Origin: Bacillus sp. 2B10
Lineage (GTDB): Bacteria > Pseudomonadota > Alphaproteobacteria > Sphingomonadales > Sphingomonadaceae
NCBI GenBank assembly: GCA_003946805.1
Contig: RPSH01000014.1
Coordinates: forward strand, 1-64,000
Length of the DNA: 64,000 bases
Direction of reading: 5' to 3'
Shown piece by piece: positions 34,782 through 43,021 of this stretch. A model generated the notes under the pieces. It was not told the origin of the DNA. It was given only the letters and a program-made list of their open reading frames with translations, and made no database searches. The stretch's first letter is position 1; every line of letters starts with the position of its first letter. The position numbers and the translations under genes were made by a program.

Positions 34782-35543
34782 ATGTTCGAGAATATCGACT
34801 GGGCGCGCCTGGCCGAGTTCGTGGCTGCGGGTTTCGCCGCCCAGATCGTCGACGGGGCACTGGGCATGGCGTTCGGGGTGATTTCGTCGACCCTGCTGGT
34901 CAGCGTGCTGGGCGTACCGCCCGCCACCGCATCGGCCAGCGTGCATGTGGTGGAATGCTTCACGACCGGCGTGTCGGGGATCAGCCATGTGCTGCACAAG
35001 AACGTGAACTGGAAGCTGTTCTGGCGGCTGCTGCTGCCCGGCGTCGCGGGCGGCGTGACCGGCGCGTACCTGCTGTCGTCGCTCGACGCATCGGTCACGC
35101 GGCCGTTCGTGATGACCTATCTCGCGGCGATCGGCCTGTACCTGCTGTGGCGCGGCCTGCGCAAACCGCCCCAGCCGAAGGATCCGAAGGTCATCGCCCC
35201 GCTGGGGCTGATCGGCGGCTTCCTCGACGCGGCCGGCGGCGGCGGCTGGGGGCCGGTGGTGACGTCCAACCTGCTGGTACAGGGCGCGACGCCGCGCACG
35301 ACCATCGGCACCGTCAACACCGTCGAATTCTTCCTGACGGTCAGCATCTCCGCCACCTTCCTGATCCATCTGGGGCTGGAGGCGTTCACCACCGCGGTCG
35401 CGGGGCTGCTGATCGGCGGCATCGTCGCCGCGCCGTTCGGGGCGATGTTCGCCAAGCACGTGCCCGCGCGCACGCTGCTGATCCTCGTCGGCATCGTGCT
35501 GACGATCACCAGCCTGTACAGCGTGTACCGGGCGCTGTCGTAG
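34782..35543 (+). CDS. Sulfite exporter TauE/SafE-family membrane protein
   Basis: 253 aa, eight predicted membrane helices in two repeats. Each repeat carries the family glycine motif (F-A-A-Q-I-V-D-G-A-L-G-M-A-F-G at about 20-34; G-G-F-L-D-A-A-G-G-G-G-W-G at about 146-158). Such proteins export sulfite or organosulfonates. Divergent placement from cysE fits a sulfur role, but that is inference. Confidence 0.88.
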   Translation: MFENIDWARLAEFVAAGFAAQIVDGALGMAFGVISSTLLVSVLGVPPATASASVHVVECFTTGVSGISHVLHKNVNWKLFWRLLLPGVAGGVTGAYLLSSLDASVTRPFVMTYLAAIGLYLLWRGLRKPPQPKDPKVIAPLGLIGGFLDAAGGGGWGPVVTSNLLVQGATPRTTIGTVNTVEFFLTVSISATFLIHLGLEAFTTAVAGLLIGGIVAAPFGAMFAKHVPARTLLILVGIVLTITSLYSVYRALS

Positions 35544-35551
35544 GTCTGACA

Positions 35552-35725
35552 GAAGAAGAAATCGGTTCGCGAGGAGGCGCAGAGGAGAATCGTTTGGGGA
35601 GACCGATCGCGTAGCGATCAGCCCCTTCGTGCGCTGTGGCAGGGATGACGGTCCCGCTGTCGCGCGACGACCGTGCGCCGTAACCCCTCCGCGCCTCTGC
35701 GCCTCCGCGTGAACCAACTTCTTCC
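35552..35725. repeat. Intergenic palindromic repeat, family F, copy 2
   Basis: About 174 bp. The left arm GAAGAAGAAATCGGTTCGCG, then GGAGGCGCAGAGG, faces the right arm CCTCCGCGCCTCTGCGCCTC and GTGAACCAACTTCTTC. The inner GATCGCGTAGCGATC is itself a perfect palindrome. It lies between the convergent TauE and ahpD genes and resembles 21150-21376. Confidence 0.8.
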
Positions 35726-35738
35726 TTCTAAAGCCGGA

Positions 35739-36260
35739 TCACGCCACCGCCGCGTGCACCGTCGCGACCGCCGCCATCACCGCGCCGATCCGCACCGCGC
35801 CCTGGATCACCTCGGCCTTGATGCCGTGCTTCTTCAGCACGTCCTCATGCGCGTCGATGCACATGCCGCAGCCGTTCATCGCCGACACCGCGAGGCTGAA
35901 CAGTTCGAAATCGACCTTCTCGATCCCCGGCGCGGCGATGACGTTCATGCGCAGCTTGGCGGGGATGTTGCCATATTCCTTGTTCTTCGCGAGGTGGACG
36001 AAGCGGTAATAGACGTTGTTCATCGCCATCACCGCCGCCGCCGCGCGCGCCGCATTGGCTGCCTCGGGCGAGAGCTTGTCGGCGACTTCCGCCTCGGCGG
36101 CATCGACCAGCGGCTTGTGGCCGGTGGCGTGGGCGCAGGCGAGCATGGTCCCGAACTTCTTCTGCGGATCGAGCACCGTCTCGTTCAGCAGCGAGCCGAC
36201 GTTCAGGCGGATATCCTTGGCGAAGTCGGGCAACTGGCCCGCAAACTCTTTCAACGACAT
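35739..36260 (-). CDS. ahpD: Alkyl hydroperoxidase AhpD (carboxymuconolactone decarboxylase family)
   Basis: 173-aa all-helical protein with the redox motif N-G-C-G-M-C-I-D-A-H-E (Cys131, Cys134, His138). In characterised systems AhpD uses lipoyl-linked reductants to reduce AhpC. The start at 36260 gives M-S-L-K-E-F-A-G-Q-L-P. It lies 114 bp after ahpC, probably in the same transcript. Confidence 0.95.
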   Translation of the reverse strand: MSLKEFAGQLPDFAKDIRLNVGSLLNETVLDPQKKFGTMLACAHATGHKPLVDAAEAEVADKLSPEAANAARAAAAVMAMNNVYYRFVHLAKNKEYGNIPAKLRMNVIAAPGIEKVDFELFSLAVSAMNGCGMCIDAHEDVLKKHGIKAEVIQGAVRIGAVMAAVATVHAAVA

Positions 36261-36374
36261 GGGGTTCTCCGGAAAGCAGATACACGACACCCCAGCCGAC
36301 CGGGCGCCATCGCCGGTCCGCGCTGGGGTGTGGAAAGAACGGGGGGGCGGGACCGAAGCCCCGCCCGAAAAGGC

Positions 36375-36917
36375 TTACGCCGCGACCTGGAGGACGTCGT
36401 CGCCCTTGTTCCAGTTGCACGGGCACAGCTCGTCGGTCTGGAGCGCGTCGAGCACGCGCAGCGTTTCCGCCGGGTTGCGGCCGACGTTCAGGCCGTTGAC
36501 CTGCACCGCCTGGATGACGTTGTCGGGATCGACGATGAAGGTCGCGCGGAACGCGACATGCTCGTTCCTGTCGAGGATGCCCAGCTTGCTGGCCAGCACC
36601 GCGCCGTTGTCGGCGATCCACGGGAAGTCGGCGGCGGCCAGATCCGGGTCGGACTTGCGCCATGCCAGGTGGACGTGCGCGGTGTCGGTCGATGCGCCGA
36701 TCAGCACGGCGTCGCGATCGGCGAAGTCTTCCTTCAGCTCGCTATAGCCGACGATCTCGGTCGGGCAGACGAAGGTGAAGTCCTTCGGCCAGTAGAACAG
36801 CACCTTCCACTTGCCCGGAAACGCGTCGTGGCTCAGCGTCTCGCCGGCCGGCAGCGCGTCGGTGCCCTGCTGGACGGGAACGGTGAATTCGGGGAGCTTG
36901 TCGCCAACGGTCAGCAT
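36375..36917 (-). CDS. ahpC: Peroxiredoxin AhpC
   Basis: 180 aa. The peroxidatic Cys51 lies in F-T-F-V-C-P-T-E-I. The C-terminus has D-E-L-C-P-C-N-W (Cys165, Cys167), the three-cysteine arrangement of mycobacterial AhpC that works with AhpD rather than AhpF. ahpD follows and no ahpF is present, which agrees. It is divergent from oxyR and probably OxyR-controlled. Confidence 0.96.
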   Translation of the reverse strand: MLTVGDKLPEFTVPVQQGTDALPAGETLSHDAFPGKWKVLFYWPKDFTFVCPTEIVGYSELKEDFADRDAVLIGASTDTAHVHLAWRKSDPDLAAADFPWIADNGAVLASKLGILDRNEHVAFRATFIVDPDNVIQAVQVNGLNVGRNPAETLRVLDALQTDELCPCNWNKGDDVLQVAA

Positions 36918-36994
36918 GGAAATGCCCTTTCTTTTGGTGCGTTGCCACACCGTGAATTGCTGCAACGCGATATAGGGTGCGCAACGGACCGTTC

Positions 36995-37033
36995 CAATCG
37001 AAATTGCCCTTGGGATTGATCGACCGAGCCAAT
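36995..37033. promoter_or_regulatory. Candidate OxyR site between ahpC and oxyR
   Basis: LysR-type half sites cluster here: CAAT (36995), ATTG (37003), ATTG (37015-37018) and CAAT (37030-37033). The last two form ATTG-N11-CAAT with the T-N11-A spacing of LysR boxes. They lie just before the oxyR start at 37046, a usual place for autoregulation. The exact sphingomonad OxyR motif was not recognised. Confidence 0.4.
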
Positions 37034-37045
37034 AAGTAAGGCGGC

Positions 37046-37945
37046 ATGTCGGTGTATCTGCCTACGCTCAAGCAGCTTCAATATCTGGTCGCGCTGCGCG
37101 ACGCCGGTCATTTCGGCCGCGCGGCGGAGGCGTCGTTCGTCACCCAGTCGACGCTGTCGGCGGGCATTCGCGAACTGGAAACGCTGATCGGCGTCGTGCT
37201 GGTCGAACGCACCCGCCGCGTGGTGCGCTTCACCCCGCTGGGCGAAAGCATCGTCGCCAAGGCGCGCAAGGTGCTGCGCGAGGCGGAGGAACTGACCGAC
37301 ATGGCGCGCGCCGCCGGGCGGCCGCTGTCGGGCGAGATGCGGATGAGCGTCATTCCGACGATCGCGCCGTTCCTGCTCCCGCGCCTGCTGCCCCGCCTGC
37401 GCCGCGACTATCCCGACCTCAGGCTCTATCTGCGCGAGGAAGCGAGCGCGGCGGCGTGCGAAGGGCTGCATCACGGGCGCACCGACTGCGTGCTGCTCGC
37501 GCTGCCCTATGCCTGTGGCGAGGTGGAGGTGGCGCCGCTGTTCGACGACCGGCTGTCGCTGGCCGTGCCGGGCAACGACGTCCACGACCCCGCGCCGCTG
37601 GTCGCCGACGACATCGATCCCGAACGGCTGCTGCTGCTGGAGGATGGCCATTGCCTGAAGGACCATGCCCTGCGCGCCTGCGAACAGCCCGAGGCGCGGG
37701 GACAGGCGATGATGATGGGCACGTCGCTGCACACCATCGTCCAGATGGTCGACAACGGCCTTGGCACCACCATGCTGCCGCAGATGGCGATCGATGCCGG
37801 CATCCTCGACAATACCGGCGTCACCGCGCGACCGATCGAATCGCAGAACGCATCGCGGCGGATCGCGCTGGTATGGCGACGGGCTTCGCCGCGCGAACGC
37901 GATTTCCGGTTGCTGGCAGAGGTGCTTGCCGCCGAACGCGACTGA
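37046..37945 (+). CDS. oxyR: Hydrogen-peroxide-inducible LysR-family activator OxyR
   Basis: 299 aa. The N-terminal helix-turn-helix has F-G-R-A-A-E-A-S-F-V-T-Q-S-T-L-S. The redox pair is conserved: G-H-C-L-K-D-H-A-L-R-A-C gives Cys203 and Cys212, nine residues apart as Cys199/Cys208 of E. coli OxyR. Then G-T-S-L-H-T-I-V-Q-M-V matches the T-S-L-E-T-L segment. It is divergent from ahpC-ahpD. Confidence 0.95.
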   Translation: MSVYLPTLKQLQYLVALRDAGHFGRAAEASFVTQSTLSAGIRELETLIGVVLVERTRRVVRFTPLGESIVAKARKVLREAEELTDMARAAGRPLSGEMRMSVIPTIAPFLLPRLLPRLRRDYPDLRLYLREEASAAACEGLHHGRTDCVLLALPYACGEVEVAPLFDDRLSLAVPGNDVHDPAPLVADDIDPERLLLLEDGHCLKDHALRACEQPEARGQAMMMGTSLHTIVQMVDNGLGTTMLPQMAIDAGILDNTGVTARPIESQNASRRIALVWRRASPRERDFRLLAEVLAAERD

Positions 37946-37961
37946 GGCGCGCGGGCGGGCG

Positions 37962-37988
37962 GGAACCGTTACGTTACCAAACCGTATT
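37962..37988 (+). promoter_or_regulatory. Possible EcfG-type promoter before the fasciclin gene
   Basis: GGAAC (37962-37966) with a 17-bp spacer to GTATT (37984-37988) approximates the EcfG pattern GGAAC-N16/17-GTT, though the -10 half is imperfect. The gene starts at 38045. Confidence 0.35.
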
Positions 37989-38044
37989 TCTCGGGTCGGT
38001 GCGTCACGCACCGCGAATTTTCCCGCAACCACCGGAGAATACCG

Positions 38045-38722
38045 ATGATTCGCGCCACGATTTCCGCCGCCGCGCTCACCCTGTCGCTCGCCGCCGCAGC
38101 CCATGCCCAGACCACGACCCAGCCGGCCCAGCCGACCGCGCAGCCGGCACCCGCCGCGCCGGCTGGCACCACCACGGCCCCCGCCGCCCCGGCCGGCACC
38201 GCCCAGCCGGGCACGACTGCGCCTGCTGCCGGCGCACCGGTCATGGTCGGCGGCGCGCCGATGCTGCCGACCGCGACGATCGTCGCCAACGCGTCGAAGG
38301 CGAGCAACCTGACCACGCTGGTCAAGGCGGTGCAGGCTGCGGATCTGGCCGCGACGCTGTCGGGCCCCGGCCCGTTCACCGTGTTCGCCCCGACCAACGA
38401 AGCGTTTCAGCGACTCGCGCCGGGCACGCTCGACCAGCTGATGAAGCCGGAACAGAAGGCGTCGCTGACCAAGCTGCTGACCTATCACGTCGTGGCCGGC
38501 AAGCTGGACGCCGAAGCGCTCAAGAAGCAGGTCGAGGCCGGTGGCGGCACCGCGACGCTGACCACGGTCGAGGGCCAGCCGCTGAAAGCGACGCTGGAAA
38601 ACGGCGCGCTGGTGCTGACCGATGTCGGCGGCGGCAAGAGCTATGTCACGCAGTATGACGTCGAACAGTCGAACGGCATCGTCCATGTCGTGAACGGCGT
38701 GCTGGCCCCCAAGCTCGGCTGA
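38045..38722 (+). CDS. Fasciclin (FAS1) domain exported protein
   Basis: 225 aa. A signal peptide (1-22, ends A-H-A-Q) is followed by a Pro/Ala/Thr linker (23-70). One FAS1 domain (about 85-223) has the H1 motif F-T-V-F-A-P-T-N-E-A-F and the H2 region V-H-V-V-N-G-V-L. Such proteins are secreted or wall-associated and may mediate adhesion. It is followed by a strong terminator. Confidence 0.93.
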   Translation: MIRATISAAALTLSLAAAAHAQTTTQPAQPTAQPAPAAPAGTTTAPAAPAGTAQPGTTAPAAGAPVMVGGAPMLPTATIVANASKASNLTTLVKAVQAADLAATLSGPGPFTVFAPTNEAFQRLAPGTLDQLMKPEQKASLTKLLTYHVVAGKLDAEALKKQVEAGGGTATLTTVEGQPLKATLENGALVLTDVGGGKSYVTQYDVEQSNGIVHVVNGVLAPKLG

Positions 38723-38747
38723 TCCGCGGTTTGGGGTAGATAACGAC

Positions 38748-38778
38748 CGGGCGGGAGCGATCCTGCCCGGTTTTTTTT
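38748..38778 (+). terminator. Intrinsic terminator of the fasciclin gene
   Basis: CCGGGCgGGA (38748-38757) pairs with TCCtGCCCGG (38761-38770), with one internal mismatch, followed by eight T. Confidence 0.9.
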
Positions 38779-38794
38779 GCGGCCACTCTCGTTC

Positions 38795-38958
38795 CCACCC
38801 ACCCCGTTCAGTTCGAGCAGCTTCGAGCTTGTCGAGAAGCGTCCGTCGAGAACCCCTTTCACCGGCGAAACCCTCGAACGTCCCCCCGGCGGAACCCCGT
38901 TCTCGATACGCGCTCTCGACTTCGCTCGATCGCTACTCGAACCGAACGGAATGGGTGG
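38795..38958. repeat. Intergenic palindromic repeat, family D-like
   Basis: About 164 bp. The arms at 38795-38817 and 38936-38958 match in inverted orientation over 23 bp with three differences. Inner segments GCTTGTCGAGAAGC and CTCGACTTCGCTCG also pair. At 38999-39035 a separate half-copy GAGCTTGTCGAAAGGG of family D follows. With the next element it fills the 410-bp gap before moaE; no gene seen. Confidence 0.75.
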
Positions 38959-39049
38959 AAATGGCCAGATGGCTCGAGGAAATCCGTTTTCCCGAATAGC
39001 CGTTGAGCTTGTCGAAAGGGCGGATCGAAGGACCGGCCCCGAACGCAGC

Positions 39050-39192
39050 GTCAGGTGTTTAATCCATCCGTCTGGAACCGTCACCCCAGCGAAGGCTGGG
39101 GTCTCCATCGGCTCCTGCTGCGCGCTACCACCGGGAGATTCGAGCCTTCGCTGGGATGACGCCCGTTTCAGTATGAGTGGATCAAACTCTAA
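39050..39192. repeat. Intergenic palindromic repeat, family C, copy 2
   Basis: About 143 bp. Outer arms TTTAATCCATCCGT and GTGGATCAAA face each other. The inner CACCCCAGCGAAGGCTGGGG faces CCTTCGCTGGGATGACG. It aligns over its whole length with 6996-7139, including CTCCATCGGCTCCTGC. Its right end touches the last codons of moaE. Confidence 0.85.
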
Positions 39193-39635
39193 ACGGCGCC
39201 ACCCCACCGCGCCGCCGCCGCGTCGTCGCTCGCCCGCGCCTCGACCCACCGCGCATCGCTCCCGCGCCGTTCGCGCTTCCAGAACGGCGCCCCGGTCTTC
39301 AGCCGGTCGATCAGGAACGCACACGCCTCCAGCGCCGCCGCGCGGTGCCGGGCGGTCGTCGCGACGAACACCACCCGGTCGCCCGGCACCATCGGCCCGA
39401 CGCGGTGGACGATTGTCGCCTGCGCGAGCCCCCAGCGCTCGGCCGCCTGCCCGCACAATGCTTCCAGCGCGCGCTCGGTCGCGCCGGGATAATGTTCGAG
39501 CGCCAGTTCGGTCACCCCGTCGTCGCCGCGCACCAGCCCGGTAAAGGTCGCCACCGCGCCGGCATCCGCCGCCTCCGCAGCCGCGAACTCGGCGGCAAGG
39601 TCGATCGGCGCATCCTGCACCACGACCCGGATCAT
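39189..39635 (-). CDS. moaE: Molybdopterin synthase catalytic subunit
   Basis: 148 aa; with MoaD converts cPMP to molybdopterin. G-A-V-A-T-F-T-G-L-V-R and H-R-V-G-x-M-V-P-G-D are family blocks, and the conserved Lys in F-L-I-D-R-L-K-T-G-A-P-F-W-K-R-E is present. Its start overlaps the moaD stop (ATGA). The C-terminus ends at repeat C2, which may have replaced a few original residues. Confidence 0.95.
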   Translation of the reverse strand: MIRVVVQDAPIDLAAEFAAAEAADAGAVATFTGLVRGDDGVTELALEHYPGATERALEALCGQAAERWGLAQATIVHRVGPMVPGDRVVFVATTARHRAAALEACAFLIDRLKTGAPFWKRERRGSDARWVEARASDDAAAARWGGAV

Positions 39636-39889
39636 CCGCCGGTCACCGGCGGAAAGATCGCGACCTCGCGCGCGCCCGCGATCGGCGTGTCGAGCGGCAC
39701 GAACGCCTGATCCACCGCCGCGCGCAGCCGCTGCCGGTCGGCGAAGGCGGTCGCATAGCCCCCGCCCCGGCCGGCCAGCCAGTCGATCAGCCCGGCGACG
39801 GTCGCGACGCCGGCGGGCGGATCGACCCGCTCGCTACCGGTCCCGATCGCCTCGCGCACCCATGCGAAATACAGCAGCTCGATCGGCAT
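39632..39889 (-). CDS. moaD: Molybdopterin synthase sulfur-carrier subunit
   Basis: 85-aa ubiquitin-fold protein ending F-P-P-V-T-G-G; the C-terminal Gly-Gly is the sulfur-carrying end. The ATG at 39889 shares a base with the pgsA stop (TGATG) and its own stop overlaps moaE. The N-terminus I-E-L-L-Y-F-A-W-V-R-E fits MoaD. Confidence 0.95.
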   Translation of the reverse strand: MPIELLYFAWVREAIGTGSERVDPPAGVATVAGLIDWLAGRGGGYATAFADRQRLRAAVDQAFVPLDTPIAGAREVAIFPPVTGG

Positions 39890-40455
39890 CAGCTGTCCAT
39901 GTGCCGCAGGCCGAGGCGCAGATAGTCCCAGCCGGTGACCGCGGTCAGCACCGCCGCCCCCCACAGGCACACCAGCCCGGTGACGTGGACGAACGCATGG
40001 GCCGGCACCGCGCCCGCAAGGATCAGCGCGCCGAATGCGACCAGTTGCAGCGTCGTCTTCCACTTGGCGAGCTGCGACACCGGCAGCGACACCTGGATGC
40101 CGGCGAGGAACTCGCGCAGCCCCGACACCGCGATCTCGCGCAGCAGGATGACCAGCGCGGCGATCAGGTGGATGCCGGTGATGATCGCGACGTCGTGGCG
40201 CGTGCCGACCAGCATCAGGATGACCGCGGCCACCATGATCTTGTCGGCGATCGGGTCGAGGAACACGCCCAGCTTCGACACCGTCCCCTGCGCCCGCGCC
40301 AGATAGCCGTCGAAATAGTCGGTGATTCCCATCAGGCAGTAGAGCGCGAAGGCGATCGCATAGCCCGCCTCCCACATCGGCCACCACAGGAACGCGACCA
40401 GCAGCGGCACCGCCAGGATACGCGACAACGTCAGGATATTGGGAAGCGTCAGCAC
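39889..40455 (-). CDS. pgsA: CDP-diacylglycerol--glycerol-3-phosphate 3-phosphatidyltransferase
   Basis: 188-aa membrane enzyme making phosphatidylglycerol phosphate. The CDP-alcohol phosphotransferase signature D-Y-F-D-G-Y-L-A-R-(x8)-G-V-F-L-D-P-I-A-D-K is complete. L-T-L-P-N-I-L-T-L-S-R-I is the standard N-terminus, which supports the GTG start at 40455. Six membrane helices are predicted. It forms an operon with moaD-moaE. Confidence 0.95.
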   Translation of the reverse strand: MLTLPNILTLSRILAVPLLVAFLWWPMWEAGYAIAFALYCLMGITDYFDGYLARAQGTVSKLGVFLDPIADKIMVAAVILMLVGTRHDVAIITGIHLIAALVILLREIAVSGLREFLAGIQVSLPVSQLAKWKTTLQLVAFGALILAGAVPAHAFVHVTGLVCLWGAAVLTAVTGWDYLRLGLRHMDS

Positions 40456-40581
40456 GTATCGGCGCTTAGCATCCCCGGCGGGCCGGGTGAAAGCGGCAAA
40501 ACGGCGATTGAAGCGCGCGGACGCGGTAGCTAAACCCCGATCGACAGCCCGAAGGGCAAAGTAGAGCAGGTCGTAGCCGGA

Positions 40582-41886
40582 ATGAATAATGCGCTGGGGT
40601 TGCTGAAGCAGCGCCGTTTCCTGCCGCTGTTCGTCACCCAGTTCCTGGGCGCGTTCAACGACAATCTGTTCAAGCACGCGATGGTGCTGTTCGCGACGTA
40701 TCAACTGTTCAAGGATCCGGCGAGCGAACAGAATTTCAACGCGCTGGCCACCGGCCTCGCGATCCTGCCGTTCGTGCTGCTCTCTGCCCTGTCGGGACAG
40801 CTGGCCGACACGCACGACAAGGCGCGGATCATCCGCATCGTGAAGACGGCGGAGATCGGCATCATGATCTACGGCGCGGCGGGGATGCTGGTCGCGCGCA
40901 CCGGCTATGTCACGACCGGCGTGGTGATGATGCTCAGCGCCGTCGTGCTGCTCGGCGTCCATTCGACGTTCTTCGGGCCGATCAAATACGCGATCCTGCC
41001 CCAGCATCTGGAGGATCATCAGGTGCTGGGCGGTACCGGGCTGATCGAGGCCGCGACCTATCTGTCGGTGCTGACCGGCACGATCGTCGCAGGCTGGATC
41101 AGCGTCGAATGGGCCGCCGCGCTGGTGGTGGTAGTCGCGATCATCGGCTGGTTCACCGGGCGACAGGTGCCCCCCGCCCCGCGCAGCGGCCCCGAACTCA
41201 CCATCAACTGGAACCCGTTCACCGCGTCGTGGCACCTGATCGCGGCGACGATGCACATCCGCCGCCTGTTCCTCGCGATCATCGCCATCAGCTTCTTCTG
41301 GACGATCGGATCGGTGCTGATCGTGATCTTCCCGGTGCTGGTCAAGAACGTGCTGACCGCCGACCAGCAGGTCGCGTCGCTGACCATCGCCATCTTTTCG
41401 ATCGGCGTCGCGATCGGATCGGTTATCATCAACGCGCTGCTGAAAGGCCAGATTTCGGCGCGCTATTCGCCGGCCTCGGTCATCGCGATGGCGGCGTGCG
41501 TGCTGGCCTTCGCGTTCGAGGCGAAGGCATGGGTGCCCGCCCCCGGCGACACGCTGTACGGGGTGATCGACTTCGCCACCCATCCGCAGTCGCTGCTGCT
41601 GCTCGGCACGCTGGCGCTGATCGCGATCTTCGGCGGCATGTTCGTCGTGCCGCTCTACGCGTTCCTGACGACGACCGTCACCAAGGACCAGACCGCGCGG
41701 ACGGTGGCGGCGAACAACGTCGTCAACTGCGCGTCGATGACCGTCGGCGCGATCAGCGTCATCCTGCTGACGAAGCTCGGCATCGGGCCGACCGACATGC
41801 TGCTGATCGTCGCGGCGATGTGCCTCGGCTCGGCATGGCTGGCATGGCGGCTGCACCGGGCGTGCGACGAGGGCTGCCCGGCGTAG
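40582..41886 (+). CDS. MFS transporter, LplT (lysophospholipid flippase)-like
   Basis: 434 aa, twelve hydrophobic helices. The N-terminus R-R-F-L-P-L-F-V-T-Q-F-L-G-A-F-N-D-N-L-F-K matches LplT and the MFS half of Aas-type fusions. In those systems it flips lysophospholipids for re-acylation; no acyltransferase is fused or adjacent here. It is divergent from pgsA, which may reflect a shared link to phospholipids. Confidence 0.82.
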   Translation: MNNALGLLKQRRFLPLFVTQFLGAFNDNLFKHAMVLFATYQLFKDPASEQNFNALATGLAILPFVLLSALSGQLADTHDKARIIRIVKTAEIGIMIYGAAGMLVARTGYVTTGVVMMLSAVVLLGVHSTFFGPIKYAILPQHLEDHQVLGGTGLIEAATYLSVLTGTIVAGWISVEWAAALVVVVAIIGWFTGRQVPPAPRSGPELTINWNPFTASWHLIAATMHIRRLFLAIIAISFFWTIGSVLIVIFPVLVKNVLTADQQVASLTIAIFSIGVAIGSVIINALLKGQISARYSPASVIAMAACVLAFAFEAKAWVPAPGDTLYGVIDFATHPQSLLLLGTLALIAIFGGMFVVPLYAFLTTTVTKDQTARTVAANNVVNCASMTVGAISVILLTKLGIGPTDMLLIVAAMCLGSAWLAWRLHRACDEGCPA

Positions 41887-41901
41887 GACGCAGCGTCTGC
41901 G

Positions 41902-42060
41902 CTACAGGATGAACGTGTAGAAGCAGATGAAGAAGGCGGTGAAGCTGACGACGAAGAGTTTCAGGTCGCTGTCCTCGCTCGATACCGGCACGCTGGCCAG
42001 CCGCGGCAGGCTGGCGCGGAACGGATGACGGCTGCGGGTTTCGCTCGGCGATTTCATCAT
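41902..42060 (-). CDS. Small single-span membrane protein, hypothetical
   Basis: 52 aa (start ATG at 42060 or 42057). A basic N-terminus (S-R-H-P-F-R-A-S-L-P-R) is followed by S-S-E-D-S-D-L-K and one C-terminal hydrophobic helix F-V-V-S-F-T-A-F-F-I-C-F-Y-T-F-I-L. The start codons, hydrophobicity and 15-bp convergent spacing to the MFS gene suggest a real gene; there is no homology evidence. Confidence 0.5.
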   Translation of the reverse strand: MMKSPSETRSRHPFRASLPRLASVPVSSEDSDLKLFVVSFTAFFICFYTFIL

Positions 42061-42134
42061 GACCGCGTTAACGCGTTCTTTACCTTTTGGTCGCGTGCGA
42101 TCGCGCGCACCCCGTCCGATATCGGGACGAGTCG

Positions 42135-42875
42135 CTATCCGCTCGCCACCGTCCGGTCGAGGTGCAGATAGGCCGGGGTGAAGATCGCCATCGCGCACAG
42201 CCGGTCGAGATCGAGGATGGTCAGCGTCCGTGCCTCCCACGCGATCAGCCCGTCGCGCCGCAGGTCCTGCACCATCCGGTTGACGTGTACCGGGGTCAGC
42301 CCGGTCGCCTCGGCCAGATCGGCCTGGGTCAGCGGGAATTCGCAGCTCGTGCCGTGGCATCGCCCGACCAGCCGCAACCGGAAATACACCTCGCAGAACA
42401 GCAGCGCGATCCGTTCGCGCGCGGTGCGCAGCCCCAGGCTGGCGATCCATTCGCGGTGCGTGCCCATCGCGACATGGTCGTTCCACCACAACGCCTGCGC
42501 GACGGCGCTGCGTGCTTGGCTCAGCGCGCTCAGTTGCTCGGGCACGACCTCGGCCACGGTCATCGTCGTGATCGCGCCGACGCCGTGGTCCATCCGCCCG
42601 ATGACCTGCAGGTGCGGGTCGAACAGGTCGCCCGGCAACAGCAGCGACAGCATCTGCCGCCGTCCGTCGGGCAGTTGCCGGTAACGGCAGCCCCAGCCGT
42701 CGAGCACGAAATGCACGAAGCGCGGCACCTCCCCCTCCGCCACGACGTCGCGCCGCGACGCGACGACCCGCTGCCGCTGATCAAGCAGGGCATCGATCGC
42801 GACCCGGTCGGCGTCGGTCAGTTCGGCGTAGGCGAGCAGTCGAGAACGGTACCGCAGATCATGAGCCCCTGTCAT
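42135..42875 (-). CDS. Crp/Fnr-family transcriptional regulator
   Basis: 246 aa. The N-terminal cyclic-nucleotide-binding-like beta-barrel (about 20-140) includes V-V-A-E-G-E-V-P-R-F-V and L-L-L-P-G-D-L-F-D-P. The C-terminal Crp-type winged helix (about 165-235) has L-T-Q-A-D-L-A-E-A-T-G-L-T-P-V-H-V-N-R. The N-terminal cysteine set of Fnr is absent, so oxygen sensing through Fe-S is unlikely. Ligand unknown. Confidence 0.88.
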   Translation of the reverse strand: MTGAHDLRYRSRLLAYAELTDADRVAIDALLDQRQRVVASRRDVVAEGEVPRFVHFVLDGWGCRYRQLPDGRRQMLSLLLPGDLFDPHLQVIGRMDHGVGAITTMTVAEVVPEQLSALSQARSAVAQALWWNDHVAMGTHREWIASLGLRTARERIALLFCEVYFRLRLVGRCHGTSCEFPLTQADLAEATGLTPVHVNRMVQDLRRDGLIAWEARTLTILDLDRLCAMAIFTPAYLHLDRTVASG

Positions 42876-42985
42876 AGGGGGCTCCAGCTAGCGCCTAATG
42901 CGAAGCGGCACGATATACTGGTTTAATCGACGGGGTTTGGCGCCGATTTTGGATCACGTTCGAAACGGATTATACGCAAACCAAC

Positions 42986-43009
42986 AAAAAACCCCGCATC
43001 GCTGCGGGG
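42986..43009 (-). terminator. Intrinsic terminator of tRNA-Ala
   Basis: Read on the minus strand, CCCCGCA-GCGA-TGCGGGG forms a perfect 7-bp stem with a GNRA loop followed by TTTTTT (the A-run at 42986-42991). It lies 12 bp beyond the tRNA CCA end. Confidence 0.95.
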
Positions 43010-43021
43010 TTCTTGGAAAAA

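Noticed and set aside
39889..41856. Long minus-strand frame giving pgsA a 460-residue N-terminal extension
   Set aside because: The extension is the antisense of the MFS gene and lacks similarity to any domain; the pgsA family start is near 40455.
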